From an uncultured Clostridia bacterium (GTDB lineage Bacteria; Bacillota; Clostridia; TANB77; CAG-508), in contig CAKPQL010000025.1 of NCBI GenBank assembly GCA_934178555.1, forward strand, positions 1-10,454: DNA of 10,454 nucleotides. Reading direction: 5' to 3'. Within the stretch, counting starts at the first letter, position 1. Every line of letters begins with the position of its first letter. Both the position numbers and the translations under genes were made by a program. Of this stretch, positions 1 to 5,874 are shown in pieces. The notes below the pieces were generated by a model. The model was not told the origin of the DNA, ran no database searches, and saw only the letters and a list, made by a program, of their open reading frames with translations.

Positions 1-92
1 ATACAGTATCAGCAAGTAAAGGAAAACCAACAAATTCAGAATTTATTGCAATGATAGCTGATAAATTAAGACTAGAATTAAAGAGTGCATAA
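1..92 (+). CDS. spo0A: Sporulation response regulator Spo0A, C-terminal end (partial)
   Basis: This is the 3' end of a gene whose beginning lies outside the window; the reading frame starts at base 3 and ends with TAA at 90-92. The 29 visible residues include KPTNSEFIAMIADKLRLE. That matches, from memory, the end of Spo0A, whose DNA-binding effector domain finishes with a near-identical KPTNSEFIAMVADKLRLE segment in Bacillus and Clostridia. Spo0A is the phosphorelay-controlled transcription factor that starts sporulation; the visible part is the last helix of the DNA-binding domain. The phosphoacceptor receiver domain cannot be seen. An intrinsic terminator follows 27 bp later, so the gene ends its transcription unit here. 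The call rests on a short but very characteristic tail. Confidence 0.92.
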   Translation, partial: TVSASKGKPTNSEFIAMIADKLRLELKSA

Positions 93-118
93 GTTATATA
101 CAAAATTGCAATATTTTA

Positions 119-145
119 GGGCGCAATTGATAATGCGTCCTTTTT
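119..145 (+). terminator. Intrinsic terminator of spo0A
   Basis: A 7-bp stem, GGGCGCA (119-125) with TGCGTCC (134-140), includes one G-U pair and has an 8-nt loop. It is followed by five T's (141-145). This is the textbook Rho-independent form, and it is GC-rich against a very AT-rich background. It separates spo0A from the downstream membrane-protein gene. Confidence 0.85.
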
Positions 146-160
146 GCTACTATATAGAAT

Positions 161-189
161 TTGAAAAATATATAATAATATGGTAATAT
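161..189 (+). promoter_or_regulatory. Candidate promoter of the VTT membrane-protein gene
   Basis: TTGAAA (161-166) is followed after 17 bp by TAATAT (184-189). A TG one base upstream of the hexamer (181-182) gives an extended -10. The start codon is 29 bp further on. The region is so AT-rich that other TATAAT strings occur (171-176, 191-196), but those lack a well-spaced -35. The placement between a terminator and an isolated gene supports a promoter somewhere here; the exact hexamers are an inference. Confidence 0.4.
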
Positions 190-217
190 ATATAATTATA
201 AATTATAGGAGAGAAAA

Positions 218-937
218 ATGGAGCAAACCAAAAAACACAAAATTATAAAAATATTAATATTGATATTAGTAGTAGCAGTATTTGTAGGATTGATTATATA
301 TTTAATTCCTTTGATGAAAGATATTTCCACAATAGAAGGGCAAATTGCTTTTAAAGAAAAGATAGAAGACTTAGGAATAAAAGGAATATTTGTACTATTT
401 TTTCTACAGCTAGCACAAATTGTATTAGTGGTTTTGCCAGGAGAACCATTAGAGGTATTAGCTGGTATGTGTTATGGTACAGTCGGAGGAACAATATTCA
501 TATTTGCATCAGTTTTTTTTACTACTACATTAATATATATATTAGTAAAAAAATATGGAAAAAAGTATATATATCAATCTTTTAAAAAGGAAAAAATAGA
601 TAAAATAGAAAATAGTAAAGCTTTAAAGAATCCTAAAACAGTGGAAACAGTACTTGCAATATTATTTTTAATACCTGGTACTCCAAAGGATTTGCTAACA
701 TATATAGGGGGACTATTACCAATAAATTATACGAAATTTGTATTGATAGCAACTTTTGCAAGATTTCCTTCAGTCATATCTTCAACAATAGCAGGTGACA
801 ACATAGTACATGGAGAATGGGCATCAGTAATATGGATTTATGTAATAACTTTTGCTTTGACGGCAATTATAATTTTTTTAGTAAATAAGTTTGATAAAAA
901 TAATACTACAAAAGAGGCTTTGAAAAGCTTAAAATAA
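218..937 (+). CDS. TVP38/TMEM64 (VTT, DedA-like) family membrane protein
   Basis: A 239-residue polytopic inner-membrane protein of the VTT superfamily. The sequence has a Lys-rich cytoplasmic N-terminus and a first membrane segment at about residues 10-31. Two Gly/Pro-rich half-repeats typical of the family follow: LPGEPLEVLAG (about 73-83) and IPGTPKDLLTYIGG (about 152-165). In DedA-type proteins these form paired re-entrant elements. After the second comes an Arg-Phe-Pro segment (RFPSVISSTIAGD, 182-194), and a last membrane helix lies at about 203-223. The ATG is preceded by AGGAGAG (207-213). Family members are linked to lipid scrambling or undecaprenyl-phosphate recycling and to membrane homeostasis, but no specific substrate can be assigned. 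The gene stands alone between two terminators. Family assignment is confident; function is not. Confidence 0.85.
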   Translation: MEQTKKHKIIKILILILVVAVFVGLIIYLIPLMKDISTIEGQIAFKEKIEDLGIKGIFVLFFLQLAQIVLVVLPGEPLEVLAGMCYGTVGGTIFIFASVFFTTTLIYILVKKYGKKYIYQSFKKEKIDKIENSKALKNPKTVETVLAILFLIPGTPKDLLTYIGGLLPINYTKFVLIATFARFPSVISSTIAGDNIVHGEWASVIWIYVITFALTAIIIFLVNKFDKNNTTKEALKSLK

Positions 938-945
938 TATAAAAC

Positions 946-987
946 ACACCTCATTAATTTTCATATGATATATTGAGGTGTATTTTT
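946..987 (+). terminator. Hairpin terminator that also contains the next gene's ribosome binding site
   Basis: A perfect 8-bp stem joins ACACCTCA (946-953) to TGAGGTGT (974-981), with a 20-nt AT-rich loop and then ATTTTT (982-987). It starts 9 bp after the upstream stop codon and would terminate that transcript. The right arm contains GAGGTG (975-980), spaced 7 nt from the ATG at 988, so it is also the best Shine-Dalgarno sequence for the amidase gene. In any read-through RNA the site would be base-paired with ACACCTC. The loop contains the palindrome TCATATGA (961-968). Confidence 0.7.
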
Positions 988-1518
988 ATGAAAGAGAAGC
1001 AATATGATAGGCAAAAGGTGGTAGAATATGCCAAAAAATGGGCGTATTTAAGAAATCCTGCATATTACAATTTTGATCCTGTGGGTGGAGACTGTACAAA
1101 TTTTGCATCTCAATGTATTTTTGCTGGTGCAGGAGTTATGAATTATAATAAGAATGGATGGTATTATAGAAGTGGAAATGATAAGTCGGCATCATGGAGT
1201 GGAGTAGAATATCTATATAAATTTTTAATAAATAACAAGGGAGTAGGACCTTATGCAGAAGAAACAGATTTAAAAAATATAAAAATAGGAGATATAGCAC
1301 AATTAAGTTTTGATGGAAATAAATTTGCACATACACTTCTTATAGTAAATAAAATAGAACCAGTAACACAAAGTAATACTTTTGTTGCAACACATACTTT
1401 TGATTCTTATGGACGAAGTATAACATCATATAACTTTAAAAAAATAAGGTATTTGCACATAATAGGTATAAATTTCCATATGGTCGTGAAGGAGGATATC
1501 CCAAAATCGAACGGCTAA
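988..1518 (+). CDS. Putative amidase (Amidase_6-like, NlpC/P60-type cysteine hydrolase)
   Basis: A 176-residue protein built almost entirely of one domain of the putative-amidase family (Pfam Amidase_6), a papain-like/NlpC-P60-type fold in Firmicutes. Landmarks are YAKKWAYLRNPAYYNFD (14-30), then GGDCTNFASQC with candidate nucleophile Cys36, then GWYY and SWSGVEYLYKFL. The candidate His115 lies in FAHTLLIV, and a late THTFDSYGRS segment (135-144) follows. Such enzymes are thought to cut amide bonds in cell-wall peptides or related substrates; no substrate is proven. No signal peptide is visible, so it may be cytoplasmic or released on lysis. An upstream TTG at 973 could extend it by five residues, but it lies inside the terminator stem, whereas ATG 988 has GAGGTG at 7 nt. 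The family-like part ends near residue 162 (LHIIGIN). The last 14 residues look like read-through into foreign sequence. Confidence 0.78.
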   Translation: MKEKQYDRQKVVEYAKKWAYLRNPAYYNFDPVGGDCTNFASQCIFAGAGVMNYNKNGWYYRSGNDKSASWSGVEYLYKFLINNKGVGPYAEETDLKNIKIGDIAQLSFDGNKFAHTLLIVNKIEPVTQSNTFVATHTFDSYGRSITSYNFKKIRYLHIIGINFHMVVKEDIPKSNG

Positions 1519-1865
1519 TGACACCGCAGGAGTACGATTCGTATAGTATTTCCAGGGAGGTTATTGAAGAGAGCATAAAAAGAAATGCCAAGGAAGTTTG
1601 TCGTGTAAAGGGTAATGTTAGTATTGACATTAATAGATTACCTTTGGTATGGCAGTGCTCAGATGAGTGCAAAGCAATTGCATATCCTACAAAGGGATAT
1701 GAATGTCGTACGTTATATACATCTGGAATTTTCCCTATTGTTGTTTATATGGTACTTAAGTATTACAAGATTGATGTTACTCTTGAAGACTTGGTTCGTA
1801 TTGCTTTATGGGGAGATTGGCATCATGCAAAGAGATTATGGAACACGCTAAAATGCTTTGGATAA
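1518..1865 (+). CDS. C39-like peptidase-related protein, probable gene remnant
   Basis: A 115-residue frame whose ATG overlaps the amidase stop by one base (TAATG), with no good Shine-Dalgarno at normal distance. Coding-like sequence continues in the same frame upstream of the ATG for at least 13 codons (GREGGYPKIERL precedes Met1), with no in-frame stop until 1437. The 5' end therefore looks cut off. The C-terminal half has the pattern of C39-like cysteine peptidases (GC-x-P, then MVLxYYG, then VTxEDLxxLA), here GIFP (70-73), MVLKYY (78-83) and VTLEDLVRIA (87-96). Where the catalytic Cys would be expected there is Ile71, and no catalytic His region follows before the stop. Base composition rises (29 of 60 bases are G or C at 1501-1560, against 14 of 60 in a sampled ackA line). 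I infer a decayed, laterally acquired fragment. The C39 link is tentative; a real small unknown protein remains possible. Confidence 0.4.
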   Translation: MTPQEYDSYSISREVIEESIKRNAKEVCRVKGNVSIDINRLPLVWQCSDECKAIAYPTKGYECRTLYTSGIFPIVVYMVLKYYKIDVTLEDLVRIALWGDWHHAKRLWNTLKCFG

Positions 1866-1902
1866 TTTCTGAACAGTCCTAAATTTAGCTTAGTAGTAGG
1901 TG

Positions 1903-1937
1903 GAGCATCGTCTTAATTGACGGTGCTCTTGCTTTTT
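1903..1937 (+). terminator. Strong intrinsic terminator
   Basis: A 10-bp stem, GAGCATCGTC (1903-1912) with GACGGTGCTC (1919-1928), includes one G-U pair. The loop is TTAATT, followed by TTGC and five T's (1933-1937). It ends the amidase/remnant transcript. It shares its loop and flanking words with a second hairpin about 100 bp downstream. Confidence 0.85.
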
Positions 1938-1998
1938 AGTGAGTTTAAAAATATAGAATTTAAGACAAAAATAAGTTTTGATTTTAGCTTTATTGCAA

Positions 1999-2033
1999 AT
2001 AGAGGTGTTAGCTTAATTAGCGCTTCTATTTTT
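1999..2033 (+). terminator. Second intrinsic terminator, related to the one at 1903
   Basis: A 12-bp stem, ATAGAGGTGTTA (1999-2010) with TAGCGCTTCTAT (2018-2029), includes three G-U pairs and has a short loop (2011-2017). The final T of the stem runs into a five-T tract (2029-2033). As in the first terminator, TTTAGCTT lies upstream (1983-1990) and CTTAATT occupies the loop side. No open frame of note lies between the two hairpins, so this is either a duplicated terminator or the end of a lost gene. The rest of 1866-2090 holds nothing else I can recognise. Confidence 0.7.
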
Positions 2034-2090
2034 GTGTAGTTTTAGTTGTAATATAAGGATTGTTTGTGTAATAAATTTTATATAAAATTT

Positions 2091-2136
2091 CCTAAAAATA
2101 TTGTATTTTCCTAAATTATTATATATAATATTTAGG
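2091..2136 (+). promoter_or_regulatory. CCTAAA repeat cluster over the pta promoter (possible operator)
   Basis: TTTCCTAAA occurs twice as a direct repeat (2088-2096 and 2107-2115, 19 bp apart). The second copy pairs as an inverted repeat with a copy on the other strand: CCTAAAT (2110-2116), 13 bp, ATTTAGG (2130-2136). The dyad brackets the -10 hexamer, and the first copy lies just upstream of the -35. Half-sites placed this way would suit a repressor that blocks RNA polymerase. No known regulator is recognised from the motif, and the region is AT-rich, so chance cannot be excluded. Confidence 0.35.
2101..2129 (+). promoter_or_regulatory. Candidate pta promoter
   Basis: TTGTAT (2101-2106) and a perfect TATAAT (2124-2129) are separated by 17 bp. 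The expected start of transcription is near 2136, leaving a 5' leader of roughly 58 nt before the pta ATG. The -35 matches only the TTG core, so activity may depend on the upstream AT-rich DNA or on a regulator acting at the overlapping repeats. Confidence 0.6.
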
Positions 2137-2193
2137 TTCATAGGGATTTATGCTACATCATACGTGGATGTAATAAGAATAGGAGGAAAAATT

Positions 2194-3189
2194 ATGTCAT
2201 TTATACAAGAAATGAAAGAAAGAGCAAAATCAAGTATAAAAACAATAGTATTACCAGAAGCAACAGATATAAGAGTATTAAAAGCAACAGAAACAATAGG
2301 AAAAGAGGATTTTGCAAAAGTTATATTAATAGGAGAAGAAGAAAAAATATTAAATTTAGCAAAAGAGAATTCTTTAGATATTTCAAAAGCTACAATAGTA
2401 AACCCAGAAAAATCAGAAAAATATTCAGAATATGTTAACACATTTTATGAATTAAGGAAAGCAAAAGGAATGACAGAAGAACTTGCACAAAAATTAATGT
2501 TAGATCCAGTATTTTTTGGAATGATGATGGTAAAATCCGGAATGGCTGATGGACTTGTATCAGGAGCTGCACATTCTACAGCAGATACATTAAGACCAGC
2601 ATTACAAATATTAAAAACAGCACCAGGAACAAAACTTGTATCAGCATTTTTCTTAATGAGTGTTCCAAATTGTGAATATGGAGAAAATGGAGTATTTGTG
2701 TTTTCAGATTGTGGATTAAATATAAATCCAAATAGTGAAGAACTTTCAGAGATAGCAATTTCATCTGCAAAAAGTTTTGAACAATTAACAGGAAAACAAT
2801 CAAAAGTAGCAATGTTATCATTCTCTACATATGGAAGTGCAAAATCTGAGTTAGTAGATAAAGTTGTTGAAGCAACAAAATTAGTTAAAGAGAAAGCACC
2901 AGAAATGTTAGTAGATGGAGAATTACAATTAGATGCAGCATTAGTAAAAGAAGTAGGAGAAATGAAGGCAAAAGGAAGCAATGTGGCAGGACACGCAAAT
3001 ACATTAATATTCCCAAATTTAGATGCTGGAAATATAGGATATAAATTAGTACAAAGATTAGGTAAGGCAGAAGCATATGGACCACTTTGCCAAGGAATAG
3101 TAAAACCAGTAAATGATTTGTCAAGAGGATGTAGTGCAGATGATATAGTTGGTGTTGTGGCAATAACAGCTGTACAGGCACAAATTTAA
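2194..3189 (+). CDS. pta: Phosphate acetyltransferase (Pta)
   Basis: Catalyses acetyl-CoA + phosphate to acetyl-phosphate + CoA, the first step of acetate and ATP production from acetyl-CoA, in the cytoplasm. The 331-residue length fits the short, monofunctional Pta of Clostridia, without the extra N-terminal domains of the enterobacterial enzyme. Conserved blocks are GAAHSTADTLRPALQ (124-138), VFSDCGLNINPN (168-179), LSFSTYGSAKSE (208-219), GELQLDAALV (242-251), and NVAGHANTLIFPNLDAGN (263-280). The C-terminal NDLSRGCSADD carries Ser310, Arg311 and Asp316, which match the catalytic Ser/Arg/Asp of archaeal and clostridial Pta. ATG 2194 is the start: AGGAGG (2181-2186) is 7 nt upstream. The frame is open further 5' to a TTG at 2101, but that part covers the promoter. 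Only 112 bp and no good terminator separate it from ackA, so they are likely cotranscribed. Confidence 0.96.
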   Translation: MSFIQEMKERAKSSIKTIVLPEATDIRVLKATETIGKEDFAKVILIGEEEKILNLAKENSLDISKATIVNPEKSEKYSEYVNTFYELRKAKGMTEELAQKLMLDPVFFGMMMVKSGMADGLVSGAAHSTADTLRPALQILKTAPGTKLVSAFFLMSVPNCEYGENGVFVFSDCGLNINPNSEELSEIAISSAKSFEQLTGKQSKVAMLSFSTYGSAKSELVDKVVEATKLVKEKAPEMLVDGELQLDAALVKEVGEMKAKGSNVAGHANTLIFPNLDAGNIGYKLVQRLGKAEAYGPLCQGIVKPVNDLSRGCSADDIVGVVAITAVQAQI

Positions 3190-3204
3190 TGATATATGTA
3201 TTAA

Positions 3205-3222
3205 AATATAATATATTATATT
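3205..3222. repeat. 18-bp perfect palindrome between pta and ackA
   Basis: AATATAATATATTATATT reads identically on both strands and contains TATAAT in each direction (3207-3212 on the plus strand). It has no T-tract suited to termination. It could be a protein-binding site, a weak AT cruciform or an internal promoter -10 without a recognisable -35. In DNA this AT-rich, chance symmetry is a real possibility. Confidence 0.4.
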
Positions 3223-3301
3223 GCTAAAAAAATTATTATAAATCTATAGGGATGATGTCCAAATGGATATGTAAAAAAATAAAAAGGAGAGATTATATAG
3301 T

Positions 3302-4492
3302 ATGAAAATATTAGTGTTAAACTGTGGAAGTTCATCTTTTAAATATCAATTAATTAATATGGAAGATGAAAGTGTTATGGCAAAAGGAAATTACGAAAGA
3401 ATTGGTATAGGAGAATCTTTCTTAACACATAAAGTTGGAGAGGAAAAATTCAAATATACTCATCCAGTACAAAATCATTCAGAAGCAATAAAATTTGTTA
3501 TGGATCAATTAACAGATAAGGAACATGGAGTAATAGCTTCTTTAGATGAAATAAGTGCTATAGGTCATAGAGTAGTTCATGGTGGGGAAAAATTCACACA
3601 ATCTGTAATTGTAGATGACGAAGTAGAAAAAGGAATAGAAGATGCAATTACATTTGCTCCATTACACAATCCAGCACATATACAAGGAATAGATGCATGT
3701 AAAAAAGAGTTACCAGGAAAACCAAATGTTGTAGTATTTGATACAGCATTTCATCAAACTATGCCAAAAGAACATTATTTATATGCAATACCATATGAAT
3801 ATTATGAGAAATATGGTATAAGAAAATATGGAGCACATGGAACAAGCCATAAATATGTTTCACTAAGAATAGCAGAACTTTTAGGAAAACCAGTTGAAGA
3901 TTTAAAAATTATAAATTGCCATTTAGGTCAAGGAGCAAGCTTATGTGCTATTCAAAATGGTAAATGTGTAGATACAAGTATGGGATTAACTCCATTAGGT
4001 GGAATAGCAATGGGAAGCAGAAGTGGAGATTTAGACCCATCTGTTGTAACATATATAATGAAAAAAGAAAATTTATCAGCAGATGAAATGGAAACAATAT
4101 TAAATAAAAAATCTGGAATATATGGAATATCAGGAATTTCACCAGATAATAGAGATATCGAAGAGGCTGCTGCAGCAGGAAATGAAAGAGCAATATTAAC
4201 ATTAAAAGAATATGCATATATAATAGCTCAATATATAGGTAAATACGCTGTTACAATGAACGGAGTAGATGTAATAACATTTACAGCAGGAGTTGGAGAA
4301 AGAGGTCCAGAAACAAGAGAAGAAGTATGTAACTATTTAGGATTTATGGGAGTAGAATTGGATAAGGAACTTAACAAAGTAAAAGGCGAAGAAAGAGAAA
4401 TTTCTACAAAAGATTCTAAAGTAAAAGTATGGATAGTTCCAACAAATGAAGAATTAATGATAGCTAGAGAGACAATGAATTTAGTAAAATAG
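3302..4492 (+). CDS. ackA: Acetate kinase, first copy
   Basis: Converts acetyl-phosphate + ADP to acetate + ATP, following Pta. The 396-residue protein has the full ASKHA-fold signature set. The N-terminal phosphate-binding NCGSSSFK begins at Asn7. Also present are GHRVVHGG with Arg90, LHNPAH with His122, FDTAFHQTMP with Asp147, YGAHGTSHKYV with His179, GSRSGDLDP with Arg240, the nucleotide-binding FTAGVGERG (327-335), and TNEE with Glu384. These line up with the known catalytic Asn, Arg, His, Asp, His, Arg and Glu of acetate kinases, so the enzyme should be active. AAGGAGAG lies upstream (3284-3291), but its distance to ATG 3302 is longer than usual (about 12 nt from AGGAG), so translation may be moderate. 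The gene is the first of two tandem ackA copies. Confidence 0.97.
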   Translation: MKILVLNCGSSSFKYQLINMEDESVMAKGNYERIGIGESFLTHKVGEEKFKYTHPVQNHSEAIKFVMDQLTDKEHGVIASLDEISAIGHRVVHGGEKFTQSVIVDDEVEKGIEDAITFAPLHNPAHIQGIDACKKELPGKPNVVVFDTAFHQTMPKEHYLYAIPYEYYEKYGIRKYGAHGTSHKYVSLRIAELLGKPVEDLKIINCHLGQGASLCAIQNGKCVDTSMGLTPLGGIAMGSRSGDLDPSVVTYIMKKENLSADEMETILNKKSGIYGISGISPDNRDIEEAAAAGNERAILTLKEYAYIIAQYIGKYAVTMNGVDVITFTAGVGERGPETREEVCNYLGFMGVELDKELNKVKGEEREISTKDSKVKVWIVPTNEELMIARETMNLVK

Positions 4493-4500
4493 TGCATTTG

Positions 4501-4535
4501 AAGGAGGATTAATTTTTATTTGATCCTCCTTGTTT
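4501..4535 (+). terminator. 12-bp hairpin between the two ackA genes (weak terminator or attenuator)
   Basis: AAGGAGGATTAA (4501-4512) pairs with TTGATCCTCCTT (4520-4531), 12 bp with one G-U pair and a 7-nt loop. The stem is strong, but only GTTT follows before A's, so termination may be partial and some read-through into the second ackA is likely. The left arm is a perfect ribosome-binding word (AAGGAGG) and the right arm its complement (CCTCCTT), yet no start codon lies at a usable distance. Confidence 0.55.
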
Positions 4536-4596
4536 AAAATGTAATACTATCTGTCTAAGAATAAAATTAAAGTAAAAAATGCAAGGGGCTGATAAT

Positions 4597-5784
4597 ATGA
4601 AAATATTAGTTATAAACTGTGGAAGTTCTTCTTTAAAATATCAATTAATTGATATGCAAACAGAGGCTGTTTTGGCAAAGGGAAATTATGAACGTATAGG
4701 GGAAAAAGAATCTTTTCTAACGCATAAAATAAATGACCAAAAATATGTAATAAACAAAACTGCATTAAACCATGATGAAGCACTAAAAACAATACTAGAA
4801 GAATTAACAAGTAAAGAACATGGTGTAATTAGTTCGTTGGAAGAAATAAATGCAGTAGGTCATAGAATAGTACATGGTGGAGAAATTTTTGATAAATCTG
4901 CTTTAATAACACCAAAAGTTATAGAACAAATAGAAGAATGTGCTATACTTGCACCATTACACAACCCAGCAGCTGTTTTAGGAATAAAGGCATGCCAAAG
5001 GGAAATGCCAAATGTAAAAATGGTAGCAGCATTTGACACGGCTTTTCATCAAACAATGCCAAAAAGTAGTTACTTATATCCAATACCAGCTGAATATTAC
5101 GAAAAACATCGTATAAGAAAATATGGGGCACACGGAACAAGCCATAAATATGTTTCTGAAAAGTGTGCTAATTTAATGAATAAATCTATTGAAGAATTGA
5201 AAATAGTAACTTGCCATTTGGGACAAGGTGCAAGTTTATGTGCTGTAAAGTATGGAAAATGTGTAGATACGAGTATGGGACTTAGCCCACTTGGTGGAAT
5301 AGCAATGGTTACAAGATCTGGAGATTTAGATCCATCTGTTGTAACATATATGATGGAAAAAGAAAAATTAACACCAGAAGAAGCAAACACGATATTAAAT
5401 AAAAAATCTGGAATATCAGCAATTGCAGATATGGCACCAGACTTTAGAGAAATAGAAAGTGCATCTACAAGTAATGAAAAAGCAAAATTAGCAATAGAAA
5501 TATTCAATAAAATAGTAGCACAGTTTATAGCAAAGTATGCAGTTACAATGGGTGGAATAGATGCAATAGTATTTACAGGTGGAATAGGAGAAAATCAAAT
5601 AAATATAAGGAAAAGTGTATGTGATTATTTAAAATTTATGGGAGTAGAAATTGATGAAGATAAAAACAATATAAAAGGAGAAGAAAAAGAAATAACAACA
5701 GAAGCATCAAAAATAAAAGCATATGTAATACCAACAAACGAAGAATTAGTAATTGCAAAGGATACAATGGAATTGGTAAAATAA
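4597..5784 (+). CDS. Acetate kinase, second copy
   Basis: A second complete acetate kinase, 395 residues, about 61% identical to the upstream copy by hand alignment with one single-residue gap. It keeps NCGSSSLK, GHRIVHGG, LHNPAA, FDTAFHQTMP, YGAHGTSHKYV, TRSGDLDP and TNEE, so the catalytic Asn, Arg, His, Asp, His, Arg and Glu are present. The differences are spread across the protein, so this is an old duplication or separate acquisition, not a recent repeat. One odd point is that the Gly two residues before the catalytic Arg (GSR in copy one) is Val here (AMVTRSGD). Start: ATG 4597, preceded by AAGGGG at 8 nt and giving the canonical MKILVINCGSSS; the in-frame ATG at 4579 has no such site. 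It may work on acetate or a related short-chain acid such as propionate; sequence alone does not decide. An ackA-type symbol would fit. Confidence 0.93.
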   Translation: MKILVINCGSSSLKYQLIDMQTEAVLAKGNYERIGEKESFLTHKINDQKYVINKTALNHDEALKTILEELTSKEHGVISSLEEINAVGHRIVHGGEIFDKSALITPKVIEQIEECAILAPLHNPAAVLGIKACQREMPNVKMVAAFDTAFHQTMPKSSYLYPIPAEYYEKHRIRKYGAHGTSHKYVSEKCANLMNKSIEELKIVTCHLGQGASLCAVKYGKCVDTSMGLSPLGGIAMVTRSGDLDPSVVTYMMEKEKLTPEEANTILNKKSGISAIADMAPDFREIESASTSNEKAKLAIEIFNKIVAQFIAKYAVTMGGIDAIVFTGGIGENQINIRKSVCDYLKFMGVEIDEDKNNIKGEEKEITTEASKIKAYVIPTNEELVIAKDTMELVK

Positions 5785-5814
5785 TATTATTATTGTTTGA
5801 AATTAGAATATATA

Positions 5815-5846
5815 TTTGTAGGAATGGGAATGCCTTTACTTACAAA
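5815..5846 (+). other. Imperfect hairpin in the leader of the ABC transporter genes
   Basis: TTTGTAGGAATGGG (5815-5828) pairs with CCTTTACTTACAAA (5833-5846), 14 positions with two mismatches and two G-U pairs, around a 4-nt AATG loop. The following AATATTTTAT is a poor terminator tail. It sits between the second ackA and the AGGAGG at 5861, so it may be a weak terminator of the acetate block or a leader structure of the ABC genes. Confidence 0.35.
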
Positions 5847-5874
5847 AATATTTTATATGTAGGAGGAAAACAAA

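Noticed and set aside
1615..1851. Alternative plus-strand frame inside the C39-like remnant
   Set aside because: It is hydrophobic and low-information. The 1518 frame has the better protein-like pattern.
2101..2193. N-terminal extension of Pta starting at TTG 2101
   Set aside because: It would place coding sequence over the promoter and ribosome binding site, and the extension does not resemble Pta. ATG 2194 has AGGAGG at 7 nt and gives the usual N-terminus.
2445..2981. Long minus-strand open frame (178 codons) opposite pta
   Set aside because: It lies entirely inside a clearly conserved gene, is Ser/Asn/Phe-rich as expected from antisense of AT-rich codons, and has no recognisable motif. 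It is a shadow frame.
3256..3262. TGTCCAA upstream of ackA as a Spo0A box (TGTCGAA)
   Set aside because: One mismatch in a 7-base motif is expected by chance, and there is no supporting pair of sites or known placement.
5097..5507. Minus-strand open frame opposite the second ackA
   Set aside because: It is complementary to conserved kinase motifs, with no family resemblance or credible ribosome binding site. It is a shadow frame.
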